From Actinoplanes palleronii (GTDB taxonomy: Bacteria > Actinomycetota > Actinomycetes > Mycobacteriales > Micromonosporaceae), in assembly GCF_016862315.1 (NCBI RefSeq), contig NZ_BOMS01000102.1, positions 1 through 64,000 of the forward strand: a DNA stretch of 64,000 nt, written 5' to 3'. Shown here piece after piece: positions 50,748-59,419 of the stretch. Below the pieces are notes generated by a model. The model saw nothing but the letters and a program-made list of their open reading frames with translations, made no database searches and was not told the DNA's origin. The position numbers and the translations under genes were made by a program. Numbering within the stretch: the stretch's first letter is position 1; every line of letters begins with the position of its first letter.

Positions 50748-52526
50748 TCACGGCCGGAACGGGGTGCGGACCGCCAGCATCGCGACGTCGTCCTCGTGGT
50801 CGTCGCCGGCGAACGTGGTGTAGAGCCGGTCGAGCAGCTCGGGCAGCGGGGCCCCGCCCAGGTGCCGCAGGGCCTCGGCCAGTTCCTGTTCGCGGTCGTC
50901 GAGCGGACGGTCCCGGGTCTCGATCAGGCCGTCGGTGTAGAACAGCACCGTCGACCCGGGTGCCAGATGCCGGCTGTGACTCCGGCGCGGCAGCTCACGC
51001 AGCACCCCGAGCATCGGGTCGTGGCCGGTCAGCGCGGTCACCCCGGTCGCGTCCAGCAGCAGCGGGACCGGGTGCCCGGCGTTCGACCAGAGCAGCCGGT
51101 GCCCGGCGCCGTCCGGGGCCAGGTAGCCGAGCACCGCGGTCGCGGTGATCCGCCCGAGCATCTGGTTGGCGGCGTCCAGGCGGCGCAGCAGGGCGGCGGG
51201 CGGCTCGTTCCGGTCGGTCAGGAAAGCGCGCAGCATGTTGCGCAACTGGCCCATCCGGGCGGCGGCGCGCATGTCGTGGCCGGTGACGTCCCCGACCACC
51301 AGGGCCAGGTGCCGGTCCAGGCGGACGGCGTCGTACCAGTCGCCGCCGACCTGCTCGCCCCGGGCGGCGGGTTCGTAGCGGGCGGCCAGTTCGTACGGGG
51401 CGGCGCCGGGCAGGTCGGTGAGCATCGCCTTCTGCAGGACCGTGGCGACGTTCTCCCGGGCGGAGAGGTGTTCGGCGCGCTGCAGGGCCTGCGCGACGTA
51501 TCCGGCCAGCGCCGCCAGGGTGGCCTGCTCGGCGGCGTCGAGGGCGTACGGCCGCTTCCAGACGAAGGTGAGCGCGCCGATCGGCGCCTCCGCGCCGGGT
51601 AGCGCCACGCTCGCCGCGGCCTGCCAGCCCATCTCGGCGAAGGTGCCCGCCGCGTCCGGCGCCCGGTCCAGCACCGCGGTCAGGTCGGGCAGCAGCACCA
51701 CCGCGCCCTCCCGGGCGGCCAGCGCGGACGGGGTGGTGGCGGTGCCGGCGTAGCCCCGCCACTGCCTCGCCAGGTGCGCGGGCAGGTCCCGGCCGGACTG
51801 CAGCTCGATCCGGCCGTCGGCGTCGACGAGCGAGAGGCCCACGTACGCGGGGTCCAGGGTCCCGGTGACCAGGTCGCGGACCGCGCCGACGATGTCCTCG
51901 GCGGTGCTGGTGTTGGCCAGCGCGACGCTCGCGCGCAGCAGCAGCTGGACACGGTCGAGCGCGGCGCCGGTCTGGTCGGCGCGGCGGCGCGCGTCGTGGC
52001 CGGCGATCCGCAGCCGCAGGCTGTCCGAGCAGGCGGCGGCCAGGTCGGCGAGCATCTCCAGCTCGGCGGCGGTCCACCGGCGCGGTGCGGTGTCGATGGC
52101 GCAGAGCGAACCGAGCACCAGCCCGGTCTGGTCGGTCAGCGGCATCCCGGCGTAGCCGACCACGTTCAGCTCGTCGATCGCCAGGTTGCCGGCGACCCGG
52201 GGATCGGTGCGCGCGTCCTCGACGACCAGCGGGGCGCCGCTGATCACCACGTGCTGGCAGAACGAGTGGGACAGCGGGGTGTGCCGTTGCCGCTGCCACG
52301 GCTCGCCGAGCCCGCACGCGCCGGGGAAGACCTGCCGGTCCGGCTCCACCAGGGTGACCAGTGCGATGGGCACCCGCAGCGCGGCACGCACCATCGCGGC
52401 GAACCTGTCGAAAGTGGGGTCGGCGGAAGCGGTGAGCCCGGTCCGGTGCAGTGCGGTGACACGGGCCGCTGCGTTCACGCGCTCCCCACGAGGTCGCCTG
52501 AGGCGGGCGGAGGATTCTGCACCCAC
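50748..52526 (-). CDS. GAF-SpoIIE PP2C-type phosphatase
   Basis: Protein of 592 aa. A first GAF domain (about 35-180, 'PLSHSFCQHVVISGAPLVVE', 'VGYAGMPLTDQTGLVLGSLC') is followed by a second GAF (195-365) and a C-terminal SpoIIE/RsbU phosphatase ('EQVGGDWYDAVRLDRHLALV', 'VGDVTGHDMRAA', 'GSTVLFYTDGLIETR', 'DDVAMLAV'). The manganese ligands are present. It should dephosphorylate the STAS protein next to it. GTG 52526 has GAGG nearby; GTG 52478 is an alternative. Divergent from the histidine kinase at 52663. Confidence 0.9.
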   Translation of the reverse strand: MGAESSARLRRPRGERVNAAARVTALHRTGLTASADPTFDRFAAMVRAALRVPIALVTLVEPDRQVFPGACGLGEPWQRQRHTPLSHSFCQHVVISGAPLVVEDARTDPRVAGNLAIDELNVVGYAGMPLTDQTGLVLGSLCAIDTAPRRWTAAELEMLADLAAACSDSLRLRIAGHDARRRADQTGAALDRVQLLLRASVALANTSTAEDIVGAVRDLVTGTLDPAYVGLSLVDADGRIELQSGRDLPAHLARQWRGYAGTATTPSALAAREGAVVLLPDLTAVLDRAPDAAGTFAEMGWQAAASVALPGAEAPIGALTFVWKRPYALDAAEQATLAALAGYVAQALQRAEHLSARENVATVLQKAMLTDLPGAAPYELAARYEPAARGEQVGGDWYDAVRLDRHLALVVGDVTGHDMRAAARMGQLRNMLRAFLTDRNEPPAALLRRLDAANQMLGRITATAVLGYLAPDGAGHRLLWSNAGHPVPLLLDATGVTALTGHDPMLGVLRELPRRSHSRHLAPGSTVLFYTDGLIETRDRPLDDREQELAEALRHLGGAPLPELLDRLYTTFAGDDHEDDVAMLAVRTPFRP

Positions 52527-52553
52527 GAATCCTCACACATTTCGGAGGTGGAC

Positions 52554-52570
52554 CCTACCTCTGAGGTGGG
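52554..52570. promoter_or_regulatory. possible operator between SpoIIE and kinase genes
   Basis: CCTACCTCTGAGGTGGG is a near-perfect palindrome in the 136-bp divergent gap between the phosphatase gene (start 52526) and the histidine kinase gene (start 52663). Confidence 0.3.
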
Positions 52571-52662
52571 CATTTGTTGCAGACCGGCAAGTAACGCCGC
52601 CAGATCGGCGCACACTGTGCGTATCGGGGCCCCTTGGTGTCAGGGAGAAGGCTGATCGAGTG

Positions 52663-54690
52663 ATGGCGAACGGGGCGGCGCCGGGCACGGCGGCCGCCGG
52701 GTCGGCCTGGACGGCGTCGCTGGACAGTGCCGTACTGCTGGACTGCGTGCAGGAGGCGTTCCTGGCGGTCGACGCCGACGGGGTGGTGCGCGGGGTCAAC
52801 CGGGTCGCCCAGGAACTGCTCGGATTCACCTCGGACGAGGTCTGCGGCCGGCACCTGGACGACACCCTGCAGCCGGAGCACGGCGGGCCGACCGCGTCGG
52901 CGCTGGCCCGGCTGTTCGCCCAGGCCCCGCGGCTTCCGGTGCGGCGCAACGTCCGGTTCCGGCACCGCGACGGGCACTACCTGCCGGTCCGCGCGGCCGT
53001 CTCGGTGATCACCGCCGAGTCCGGCCCGTTGGCCTGCGTCTTCCTCACCGACCTGTCCGGACAGGCCAGCGCGGAGGAACGCGCCGACCGCAACGACACG
53101 TTCCTGGCCACCCTGCTGGACAGCCTCTCGGTCGGGGTCGGCGCCTGCGACGACACCGGCAAGCTGGTGGTGCTCAACCGGGCCGCCCGCGAGATCATGG
53201 GCCTGCCCGGGATCGGACCGCTGCCGACCCCGGCGGAGATCGCCACCAGCGTCGCGTTCGCCGACGGCGGGGCCGAGCCGATCCCCTGGGAGCTGACCCC
53301 GCTGCCCCGGGCCTGCCGGGGCGAGACGGTGGACGAGACGGTGCACGTCCGGGTGGCCGGGCGCAGCCCGCAGACGTTCGCCACGACCGCCCGGCCGATC
53401 GTCGGACCGGACGGGCAGCGGATCGGCGCGATGTCGGTGGCCCACGACGTCACCGCGATCCGCCGGCTCGAGCAGTTCCGGGCCTGCCAGGACACCGTCG
53501 ACGAGATCCTGACGTCATCGGCGTCGATCACCGAGGTGGCGCCGACCGTGCTGCGGACCGTGGTCACCACGCTCGGCTGGCCGGGCGCCGAGCTGTTCCT
53601 GATCGACGAACGGTCCGGCGCGCTGCGGGCGGCCGGGCACTGGAGTGCCGAGGACCTCGAGGACAGCGGCTTCTTCGGCCACGTGCCGATCCGCGGTGAG
53701 GCGATCACCGGCCGGGTCTGGGACACCGGCCAGGCGATCCTGCTGCCGGACATCGCCGCCTACCGCGACCGGTGCACCGACTACGAGCGGGAGCGCCTGG
53801 AGGTCTGCCTCACGCACGGGGTGGGCACCGTGGTCGCCGTCCCGCTCCGCAACGGCAGCACCCTGCTCGGCGTGCTCACCTGCTACGCCGCCGAGCCGGA
53901 ACTGCACGAGGACCAGCTCGTCGTGCTGCTCAGCGGGGTGGCCGCCCAGCTCGGCGCGTACGTCGCGCTGCACCGGGCCGAGCAGGTGGCCCGGCAGCTC
54001 AGCCAGGTGCAGGAGGACTTCATCAACCTGGTCGGGCACGAGCTGCGCACCCCGCTGACCTCGATCACCGCGAACTCCCGGATGCTCGTCGACGACGTCG
54101 GCCTGCTCGACGAGGAGCACCGGCAGATGGTCGCCGCGATCGACCGCAACGCGACCACCCTGCAGAGCATCGTCGACGCCCTGCTCGACCTGGCCCACCT
54201 GGACTCCGGCCGGGCCGGTATCGAGGGCGGCACCGTCGACCTGGCCGCGGTGGCCGGCGAGGCGATCACCGCGGCCCGGCTCATCGCCGCCGATGCCGGG
54301 GTGCGGCTGGAGGCCGTGCTGCCGGACACCGTGCCGCTGCCCGGCGACGCCGTCCGGCTCCGGCAGGTCGTCGACGACCTGCTGATCAACGCGATCACCT
54401 ACAGCCGGGCCGGCGCCCCGGTCCGGGTCGAGCTGACCGTCGACCCGGCCACCGCGCACCTGTGCGTGGCCGACCTGGGCATCGGTGTCCCGGCCGGCGA
54501 GCACGGCCGGGTCTTCGACCGGTTCTACCGCGGCACCAACGTGCGCCATCACGGCATCGCCGGCCACGGCCTGGGCCTCAGCCTGGCCCGGACGATCGTG
54601 CACCTGCACCACGGCACCATCGAGCTGACCGACAACGATCCCTCCGGCACCGTCGTGCGGCTGTGCCTCCCGCTGCGACCGGCGGAGTAA
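52663..54690 (+). CDS. PAS-PAS-GAF histidine kinase
   Basis: Protein of 675 aa without clear membrane segments. It has two PAS domains (about 20-130 and 145-270), a GAF domain (285-430, 'AAGHWSAEDLEDSGFFGHVP' and 'VGTVVAVPLRNGSTLLGVLT'), a HisKA domain with His459 in 'INLVGHELRTPLTSIT', and HATPase motifs 'NAITYSRAG', 'DLGIGVPAGEHGRVFDRFYR' and 'GHGLGLSLARTIVHLH'. An orphan soluble kinase; no response regulator is adjacent. ATG 52663 has GGAGAAGG upstream; GTG 52660 also possible. Confidence 0.9.
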   Translation: MANGAAPGTAAAGSAWTASLDSAVLLDCVQEAFLAVDADGVVRGVNRVAQELLGFTSDEVCGRHLDDTLQPEHGGPTASALARLFAQAPRLPVRRNVRFRHRDGHYLPVRAAVSVITAESGPLACVFLTDLSGQASAEERADRNDTFLATLLDSLSVGVGACDDTGKLVVLNRAAREIMGLPGIGPLPTPAEIATSVAFADGGAEPIPWELTPLPRACRGETVDETVHVRVAGRSPQTFATTARPIVGPDGQRIGAMSVAHDVTAIRRLEQFRACQDTVDEILTSSASITEVAPTVLRTVVTTLGWPGAELFLIDERSGALRAAGHWSAEDLEDSGFFGHVPIRGEAITGRVWDTGQAILLPDIAAYRDRCTDYERERLEVCLTHGVGTVVAVPLRNGSTLLGVLTCYAAEPELHEDQLVVLLSGVAAQLGAYVALHRAEQVARQLSQVQEDFINLVGHELRTPLTSITANSRMLVDDVGLLDEEHRQMVAAIDRNATTLQSIVDALLDLAHLDSGRAGIEGGTVDLAAVAGEAITAARLIAADAGVRLEAVLPDTVPLPGDAVRLRQVVDDLLINAITYSRAGAPVRVELTVDPATAHLCVADLGIGVPAGEHGRVFDRFYRGTNVRHHGIAGHGLGLSLARTIVHLHHGTIELTDNDPSGTVVRLCLPLRPAE

Positions 54691-54738
54691 CCGCCGCCCG
54701 CTTCCCGCGCCGGGACCGCGCCGGTTAGCGTGGCGGTG

Positions 54739-55302
54739 GTGTTGAGACCACTGCGGTTCGAGGACTGGCCGGCCGTGCACGAGTGGGCCCGGCGGCCCGA
54801 GGTCTGCGTCTATCAGGCGTGGGGGCCGAACACCCTGGACGAGACCCGGGAGTTCGCGCGGGTCGCGGCGCAGGCCTGGGACGAGCGGCCGCAGCAGCGG
54901 TTCCCCTACGCGATCGTCCGGGACGGGCGGACGGTCGGCAACGTGGAGCTGTTCCTGCGGAGCGAAGGCGTCGGTGAGATCGGCTACCTCGTGCACCCGG
55001 AGTTCTGGGGCCGCGGCGTCGCCACCTCCGCGGCCCGGGAGCTGCTCACCCTCGGGTTCACCGAGCACGGGCTGCACCGGATCTTCGCGACCTGCGATCC
55101 GCGCAACGTCGCCTCGGCCGCCGTGCTGCGCCGGCTCGGCATGCGCCACGAGGGGCGGATGCGCGAGACGCACCTCATCCGCGACGGGTGGCGGGACTCC
55201 GATCGGTACGCGATGCTGGCGCCCGAGTGGCGCGGCGCGGTAGACGTACCCCGTCCATCGTCCGCATCGCGGCCGGACCGCGACGCCGCGGCCGGGTCGT
55301 GA
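54739..55302 (+). CDS. GNAT acetyltransferase (RimJ/RimL type)
   Basis: Protein of 187 aa. 'LRPLRFEDWPAVHEWARRPE' is the usual N-terminus, 'IGYLVHPEFWGRGVATSAAR' the acetyl-CoA binding motif A, and 'ATCDPRNVASAAVLRRLGMR' motif B. It acetylates an amine of a protein or small molecule. I chose GTG 54739 because TAGCGT (54726-54731) lies 7 nt upstream, giving a leaderless mRNA; GTG 54730 and 54736 are alternatives. Its last 128 bp lie antisense to the next gene. Confidence 0.87.
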   Translation: MLRPLRFEDWPAVHEWARRPEVCVYQAWGPNTLDETREFARVAAQAWDERPQQRFPYAIVRDGRTVGNVELFLRSEGVGEIGYLVHPEFWGRGVATSAARELLTLGFTEHGLHRIFATCDPRNVASAAVLRRLGMRHEGRMRETHLIRDGWRDSDRYAMLAPEWRGAVDVPRPSSASRPDRDAAAGS

Positions 55303-55846
55303 CCTTCGGCGGCGCCGGCGGGCGGACCTGGATCTCGATGGTGTCCCGGGTCCGGACCTCGGCCTCGGCCAGCGGCGCGGCCAGCAGGAACGCCTCCGGC
55401 ATGACGGCCGGCACGAACGGCGCCGGCGTCAGCGCGGCCGGCTCCGCGGTGAAGAGCATCTTCGCGGCGGCCAGGTTCGCGGCGGCGAACAACGCGCTGA
55501 CCATGGCGAGCACCGGCGACGAGCTCACCGACGTGGCGACCAGGCCGGCGGTCGCGGCGGCGGTGGCCAGGGCGGTGGCGGCGCCGGCCCGGCGGATCTG
55601 GGTGGTGCCGCGGGAGCTGATCAGGACGGTGCTGGCGGTGGACGCCGCGCCGAGCACCGCGGAGACCGCCCAGACGATCGCGAGCGGGAACAGGCTGCCG
55701 GTGGTGCCGTCCTCATCGGCCAGGAAGAACAGCAGCAGCGGCGCGCCGATCAGGGCGGTCATCAGGAAGACCACGGCGTCGACGGTCAGCACGATGGCCC
55801 CACCGGTGATCGCGTCCATCCGCCGGACCCAGAACATATCGACCAT
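55175..55846 (-). CDS. four-TM membrane protein, unknown function
   Basis: Protein of 223 aa. Four hydrophobic segments in the first 130 residues ('VLTVDAVVFLMTALIGAPLL', 'LFPLAIVWAVSAVLGAAS', 'AAATALATAAATAGLVAT', 'SALFAAANLAAAKMLF'), then a Pro/Ala-rich and finally an Arg-rich cytoplasmic tail. No family recognised. The tail is encoded opposite the 3' end of the GNAT gene (128-bp overlap), which may explain its unusual composition. The gap 55847-55957 holds nothing else. Confidence 0.65.
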   Translation of the reverse strand: MVDMFWVRRMDAITGGAIVLTVDAVVFLMTALIGAPLLLFFLADEDGTTGSLFPLAIVWAVSAVLGAASTASTVLISSRGTTQIRRAGAATALATAAATAGLVATSVSSSPVLAMVSALFAAANLAAAKMLFTAEPAALTPAPFVPAVMPEAFLLAAPLAEAEVRTRDTIEIQVRPPAPPKVTTRPRRRGPAAMRTMDGVRLPRRATRAPASRTDRSPATRRG

Positions 55847-55957
55847 GGTGCCGCCTCCCGTAGCGCTGTGATCGACGACCGTACCTTATCGATCCGGTAA
55901 CGAGTGCGCGGTGGCATAAGCTTGCACCGAGAACTACAAGATCATCCCGGGGGATCC

Positions 55958-56380
55958 GTGAGCGACCTGCTGCAGACGCACATCATCGCCGTGCTCGAGG
56001 CCAACCATGCCGTGGCCGGCCGGACCCGCCGCCTCATCGAGGAGCTCGAGGGGCAGGGGCACCGCATCATCAGCGGCGGCCAGCTCGGCGAGAACGCGTG
56101 GGACATCATCGACTGGCGGACCAACGAGATCCTCGCCGCCGGCGACGACGGTCTCGAGGGGTACGCGGCGGCCGGCGACGAACTCGACCCGGACGGCACC
56201 TGGATCCATCGTGACCGGATCCTCGAGGACGAGGACCTGAGCTACGTGTCGACGCCCGGGCTGCCCGACGGGCTGGCCGAGACGATCGAGGACTGGGCGC
56301 TCGGCGAGGACGCCGAGGAGGTCGCCGAGTTCATCGGCTGGACGGTGGCCAAGGTGGAGGAGTACCAGGCGGAGAGCTGA
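55958..56380 (+). CDS. acidic hypothetical protein
   Basis: Protein of 140 aa, strongly acidic (many Glu/Asp, as in 'DRILEDEDLSYVSTPGLPDG' and 'WALGEDAEEVAEFIGW'), with no signal peptide or TM. 'GENAWDIIDWRTNEILAAGD' resembles a small beta-rich module. I recognise no family. GTG start after GGGGGATC. Its last 50 bp overlap the 3' end of the convergent gene. Confidence 0.65.
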   Translation: MSDLLQTHIIAVLEANHAVAGRTRRLIEELEGQGHRIISGGQLGENAWDIIDWRTNEILAAGDDGLEGYAAAGDELDPDGTWIHRDRILEDEDLSYVSTPGLPDGLAETIEDWALGEDAEEVAEFIGWTVAKVEEYQAES

Positions 56381-57524
56381 GCGGCTCACCCCAGCGGGCG
56401 AACTGCGCGCGGGCCTGCCGTTCGCCCCGCGCGAGCAGCAGCGAACGCCCGCCCGGCAACCGGCCCAGTCCGTGGCTGACCAGCAGGTTCGCCGCGACGC
56501 GGGCGAGGCCGTACCACGGCGGGCGGTACGGCAGACCCAGGTCGCGCATCGCCGCCGGGCCGAGCAGCCAGCCGCTCACCGACAGGGCGCGTTCGTGTTC
56601 GTAGACCCGGCGCGGGCCGGAGGTGGCGTCGTCGGCCATCGTGATCAGGGCGCGGGCCAGGGCGACGCTGTTCGCGTCCGGCGGCGGGTCGTACGACAGG
56701 AAGTGGTACAGCTGCCGCCGTCCCTGGCGCTCGGTGTGCGGCAGCCAGTCGTCGTCGACACCGAGCAGCCAGCCGACGTAACACCACAGGTGCATCACCG
56801 CGCGGGCGTCGGCACCGGACACCCGCACGCCGAGCAGGCGCAGGTGCAGCAGGAAGCTGGTGGAGAAGACGCCGAGGGTGCTGGCCTGGTCGTACTGGTT
56901 GATCGGCAGGCCGCGGCCGGCGTGATCCCAGCTCGGGTCGGCCTCGAGGCGCGCGTTGACCAGGGCGTGCATCACCCGGACGTGCAGGGTGGCGGCCAGC
57001 CCGGCCCCGCCCGGCGCCAGCCCGCCGGGCGCGGTGATCGCGCGCCACCACAGCGACGTCTCCCGGATCCGGCGCAGCGTCTCGCCGCCGGCCAGCCGCC
57101 CGGTGCGCACCAGCGGCTCCAGGGCCGCGCCGGTGCGGTAGCCGCCGAGCAGCGACCCGTAGGCCAGCACCAGCCCGGCGTCCATCCCGAACGCCCGGCA
57201 GGCCAGAGCACCCCGGGCCAGCAGCTCGTCGTCGACCCAGGCGGGCCGGTCCCGGACCGTGGCGAAGAACGCCGCGAACGGCTCCGGCGCGTCGTCGGCG
57301 GGCCCGGCCGCCAGCCATCGGTGCAGGTCACCGACGGTCAGGGTGGGCGACGCCCGGACGGCCCGGATCAGCGCGGCGGCCGGTTCGTCGCGCCGGTTCA
57401 GGCCGCTCTCCAGCGCGGCGATCTCCGGTGCGGTCGGCCGCGCCCCGGCCCCGGCCAGCAGGCGCAGCGGCCGGGCGGCGCGCTCACCCCAGCCCCGATC
57501 CGCCCCGAACCTCGTCGGCACCAT
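56331..57524 (-). CDS. oxygenase MpaB family (DUF2236) protein
   Basis: Protein of 397 aa. 'LGGYRTGAALEPLVRTGRL', 'GLAATLHVRVMHALVNARLE', 'PINQYDQASTLGVFSTSFL' and 'AVMHLWCYVGWLLGVDDDWL' match the haem-binding core of the MpaB/Lcp-like DUF2236 family; His residues in 'HVRVMHALV' and 'VMHLWCY' are the probable haem or metal ligands. Members cleave C=C bonds oxidatively (rubber oxygenase Lcp) or act on mycophenolate precursors. The substrate here is unknown. Confidence 0.83.
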   Translation of the reverse strand: MVPTRFGADRGWGERAARPLRLLAGAGARPTAPEIAALESGLNRRDEPAAALIRAVRASPTLTVGDLHRWLAAGPADDAPEPFAAFFATVRDRPAWVDDELLARGALACRAFGMDAGLVLAYGSLLGGYRTGAALEPLVRTGRLAGGETLRRIRETSLWWRAITAPGGLAPGGAGLAATLHVRVMHALVNARLEADPSWDHAGRGLPINQYDQASTLGVFSTSFLLHLRLLGVRVSGADARAVMHLWCYVGWLLGVDDDWLPHTERQGRRQLYHFLSYDPPPDANSVALARALITMADDATSGPRRVYEHERALSVSGWLLGPAAMRDLGLPYRPPWYGLARVAANLLVSHGLGRLPGGRSLLLARGERQARAQFARWGEPLSSPPGTPPPWPPSSR

Positions 57525-57538
57525 GCCCCACCATAGGC

Positions 57539-58495
57539 TCAGGGGCGGTTCTCGTGGACGTAGTCGCGGCCCCGCTGGAACGTCGCGACCGGCTCACCGC
57601 AGTACATCCACGGCCATTTGCTGACCTGGTCACCGAGCAGGTCGTGCGCCCGCCCGGCGATCTCGAACGCCCCGGCCAGCTCGGCGGTCAGCGCGAACGT
57701 CGCCACCCGCGGCGCCCAGCCGACCCGGCGCTGGTACGCCGGGTGCAGGAACGACCGCTGCGCCGCTGCCACCAGCTCGTCACGCACCCCGGGCGCCTGG
57801 ATGTACGTCTCGTCCTCGCCGCTCGGCAGCGACAGCCACTTCTCCAGGTGGGCGACCGCGATCAGCTCCGGCAGCAGGCTCCCGTCCGGCGCGGACGCGG
57901 TCGCCTCCCGGGCGAACGCGAACATCTTCTCGTGGCTGCCGGACCACTTGGCGCACAGGTGCTGCAGCCGCTGCTCGTGGGCCAGCACGTGGTGCGGGTG
58001 CCGGGTGACCACCTCGTGGAACCGGGCGTCCGCCTCGCCCGGGTTCACCTGCCGGCCGCGCGCCGACGTGACCAGCCAGGTCCACGCGGTGACCTGCCCG
58101 GGGTCGCGGGCGGTGACCTCGTCGAGCAGGTTCTCGGCGAGCCGCAGCCGCCGGGCGAACTCCTGGAACTGTTCCCGGCTGGTGTGCTGCGACGTCTTGG
58201 CGCCGCGTGCCTCCCACGCCCAGCCGACCGCGTGGCAGCCTCGGACCAGGACCGGCAGCGTCGAGTCCGGTTCGGCCGCGACCCACTCCGGGATCCAGTC
58301 CTGCACCCCGTCGACGCCGGCGGCGGCCTCCATCAGGAACGCGTGGTCGTCCGGGTCACCGGCCGCGCCGAAGACGTCCCGCGCGGTCCGCCAGTCCCGG
58401 GCCTCGAGCGCGTCGATGAGCGCGCGCGCCTGCGGCTCCCCGTACGCCGGGTCGATGACGAGCGTCTGCGGCTTCTTGCGCCCGAACGGCCACAT
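57539..58495 (-). CDS. helical-repeat hypothetical protein
   Basis: Protein of 318 aa beginning 'MWPFGRKKPQTLVIDPAYGE'. Helix pairs rich in Ala, Trp and Arg ('ALIDALEARDWRTARDVFGA', 'AWTWLVTSARGRQVNPGEAD', 'LAHEQRLQHLCAKWSGSHEK') suggest an all-alpha TPR-like solenoid. No catalytic motif and no signal peptide. I do not recognise the family beyond similarity in style to actinobacterial scaffold proteins. ATG 58495, just upstream of the MpaB-like gene on the same strand (14-bp gap). Confidence 0.72.
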   Translation of the reverse strand: MWPFGRKKPQTLVIDPAYGEPQARALIDALEARDWRTARDVFGAAGDPDDHAFLMEAAAGVDGVQDWIPEWVAAEPDSTLPVLVRGCHAVGWAWEARGAKTSQHTSREQFQEFARRLRLAENLLDEVTARDPGQVTAWTWLVTSARGRQVNPGEADARFHEVVTRHPHHVLAHEQRLQHLCAKWSGSHEKMFAFAREATASAPDGSLLPELIAVAHLEKWLSLPSGEDETYIQAPGVRDELVAAAQRSFLHPAYQRRVGWAPRVATFALTAELAGAFEIAGRAHDLLGDQVSKWPWMYCGEPVATFQRGRDYVHENRP

Positions 58496-58539
58496 GATGG
58501 TGCTCCCCCCGATGGTGATCGAGGATCATAAACCGATCC

Positions 58540-58761
58540 GTGACCGGGGCCCGGCGTGGGTATGGAGCGGCGGACCGGCTGCTTCCCGCGCTGCACGAGT
58601 TCCTCGCCACGACGACCCCGTTCCGCTATGCCGAAGCCCGCTGGCGCCAGATGCTCACCGGTACCCCGGCCGCCGGCGGGGAGCGGCGCCGGGACACCAG
58701 GGGCGTGCGGGTCGGTGGAGCGCGACGACCGCGGCGATCACCCGGAACGGCGCCTAGCTGA
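58540..58761 (+). CDS. possible short hypothetical gene or remnant
   Basis: GTG-started frame of 73 codons in the 258-bp gap 58496-58753. The middle ('LPALHEFLATTTPFRYAEAR') looks protein-like, whereas the end is Arg/Gly-rich and overlaps the stop of the response regulator gene. It could be the remnant of a longer gene. No family recognised and no clear ribosome binding site. Confidence 0.25.
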   Translation: MTGARRGYGAADRLLPALHEFLATTTPFRYAEARWRQMLTGTPAAGGERRRDTRGVRVGGARRPRRSPGTAPS

Positions 58762-59419
58762 GCCAGCCCGGCCGGACCCGGCCCGCCTCGTAGGCCCAGA
58801 TCACCAGCTGGGCCCGGTCCCGCAGACCGAGTTTGCCCAGCACCCGGCTGACGTGCGTCTTCGCGGTGGCCGGTGAGATCGTCAACCGGCGGGCGATCTC
58901 GTCGTTGGACAGCCCGCCGGCCACCAGGTCGGCGATCTCGCCCTCCCGCGCGGTGAGGGTCGAGGCCGCCGGGGGCGGAGCGGGCGGCGGCACCCGGGAC
59001 GCCACGTCGGCGATCAGCCGCCGGGTCACCGACGGCGCCAGCAGCGCGTCGCCGCGGGCCACCACCCGGACACAGTGGATCAACTCGGCCGGCTCGGCGT
59101 CCTTGAGCAGGAACCCCGCGGCGCCGCCACGCAACGCGGCGAACACGTACTCCTCCTGCTCGTAGGTGGTCAGGATGACGATCCGGACATCGCTCAACTC
59201 CGGGTCCGCGGCGATCCGCCGGGTCGCTTCCAGACCATCGAGGACCGGCATCCGTACGTCCATGAAGACCACATCCGGCCGTTCCCGCCGGGCCAGCCGC
59301 ACCGCCTCGGCGCCGTCGCCGGCCTCACCCACCACGGTGATGTCCGGCTCGCCGCCCAGGATCGAACGGAACCCGGCCCGGACCAGGCGCTGGTCGTCGG
59401 CGAGCAGCACCCGGATCAC
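58754..59419 (-). CDS. NarL/FixJ family response regulator
   Basis: Protein of 221 aa. Receiver with phospho-acceptor Asp54 in 'DVVFMDVRMPVLDG' and the acidic pair in 'VLLADDQRLVR'. A C-terminal LuxR helix-turn-helix follows ('LTAREGEIADLVAGGLSNDE', then 'IARRLTISPATAKTHVSRVL'). It is translationally coupled to its kinase (GTGA). It probably regulates its own operon and may affect the divergent caspase-like gene. Confidence 0.95.
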   Translation of the reverse strand: MIRVLLADDQRLVRAGFRSILGGEPDITVVGEAGDGAEAVRLARRERPDVVFMDVRMPVLDGLEATRRIAADPELSDVRIVILTTYEQEEYVFAALRGGAAGFLLKDAEPAELIHCVRVVARGDALLAPSVTRRLIADVASRVPPPAPPPAASTLTAREGEIADLVAGGLSNDEIARRLTISPATAKTHVSRVLGKLGLRDRAQLVIWAYEAGRVRPGWLS

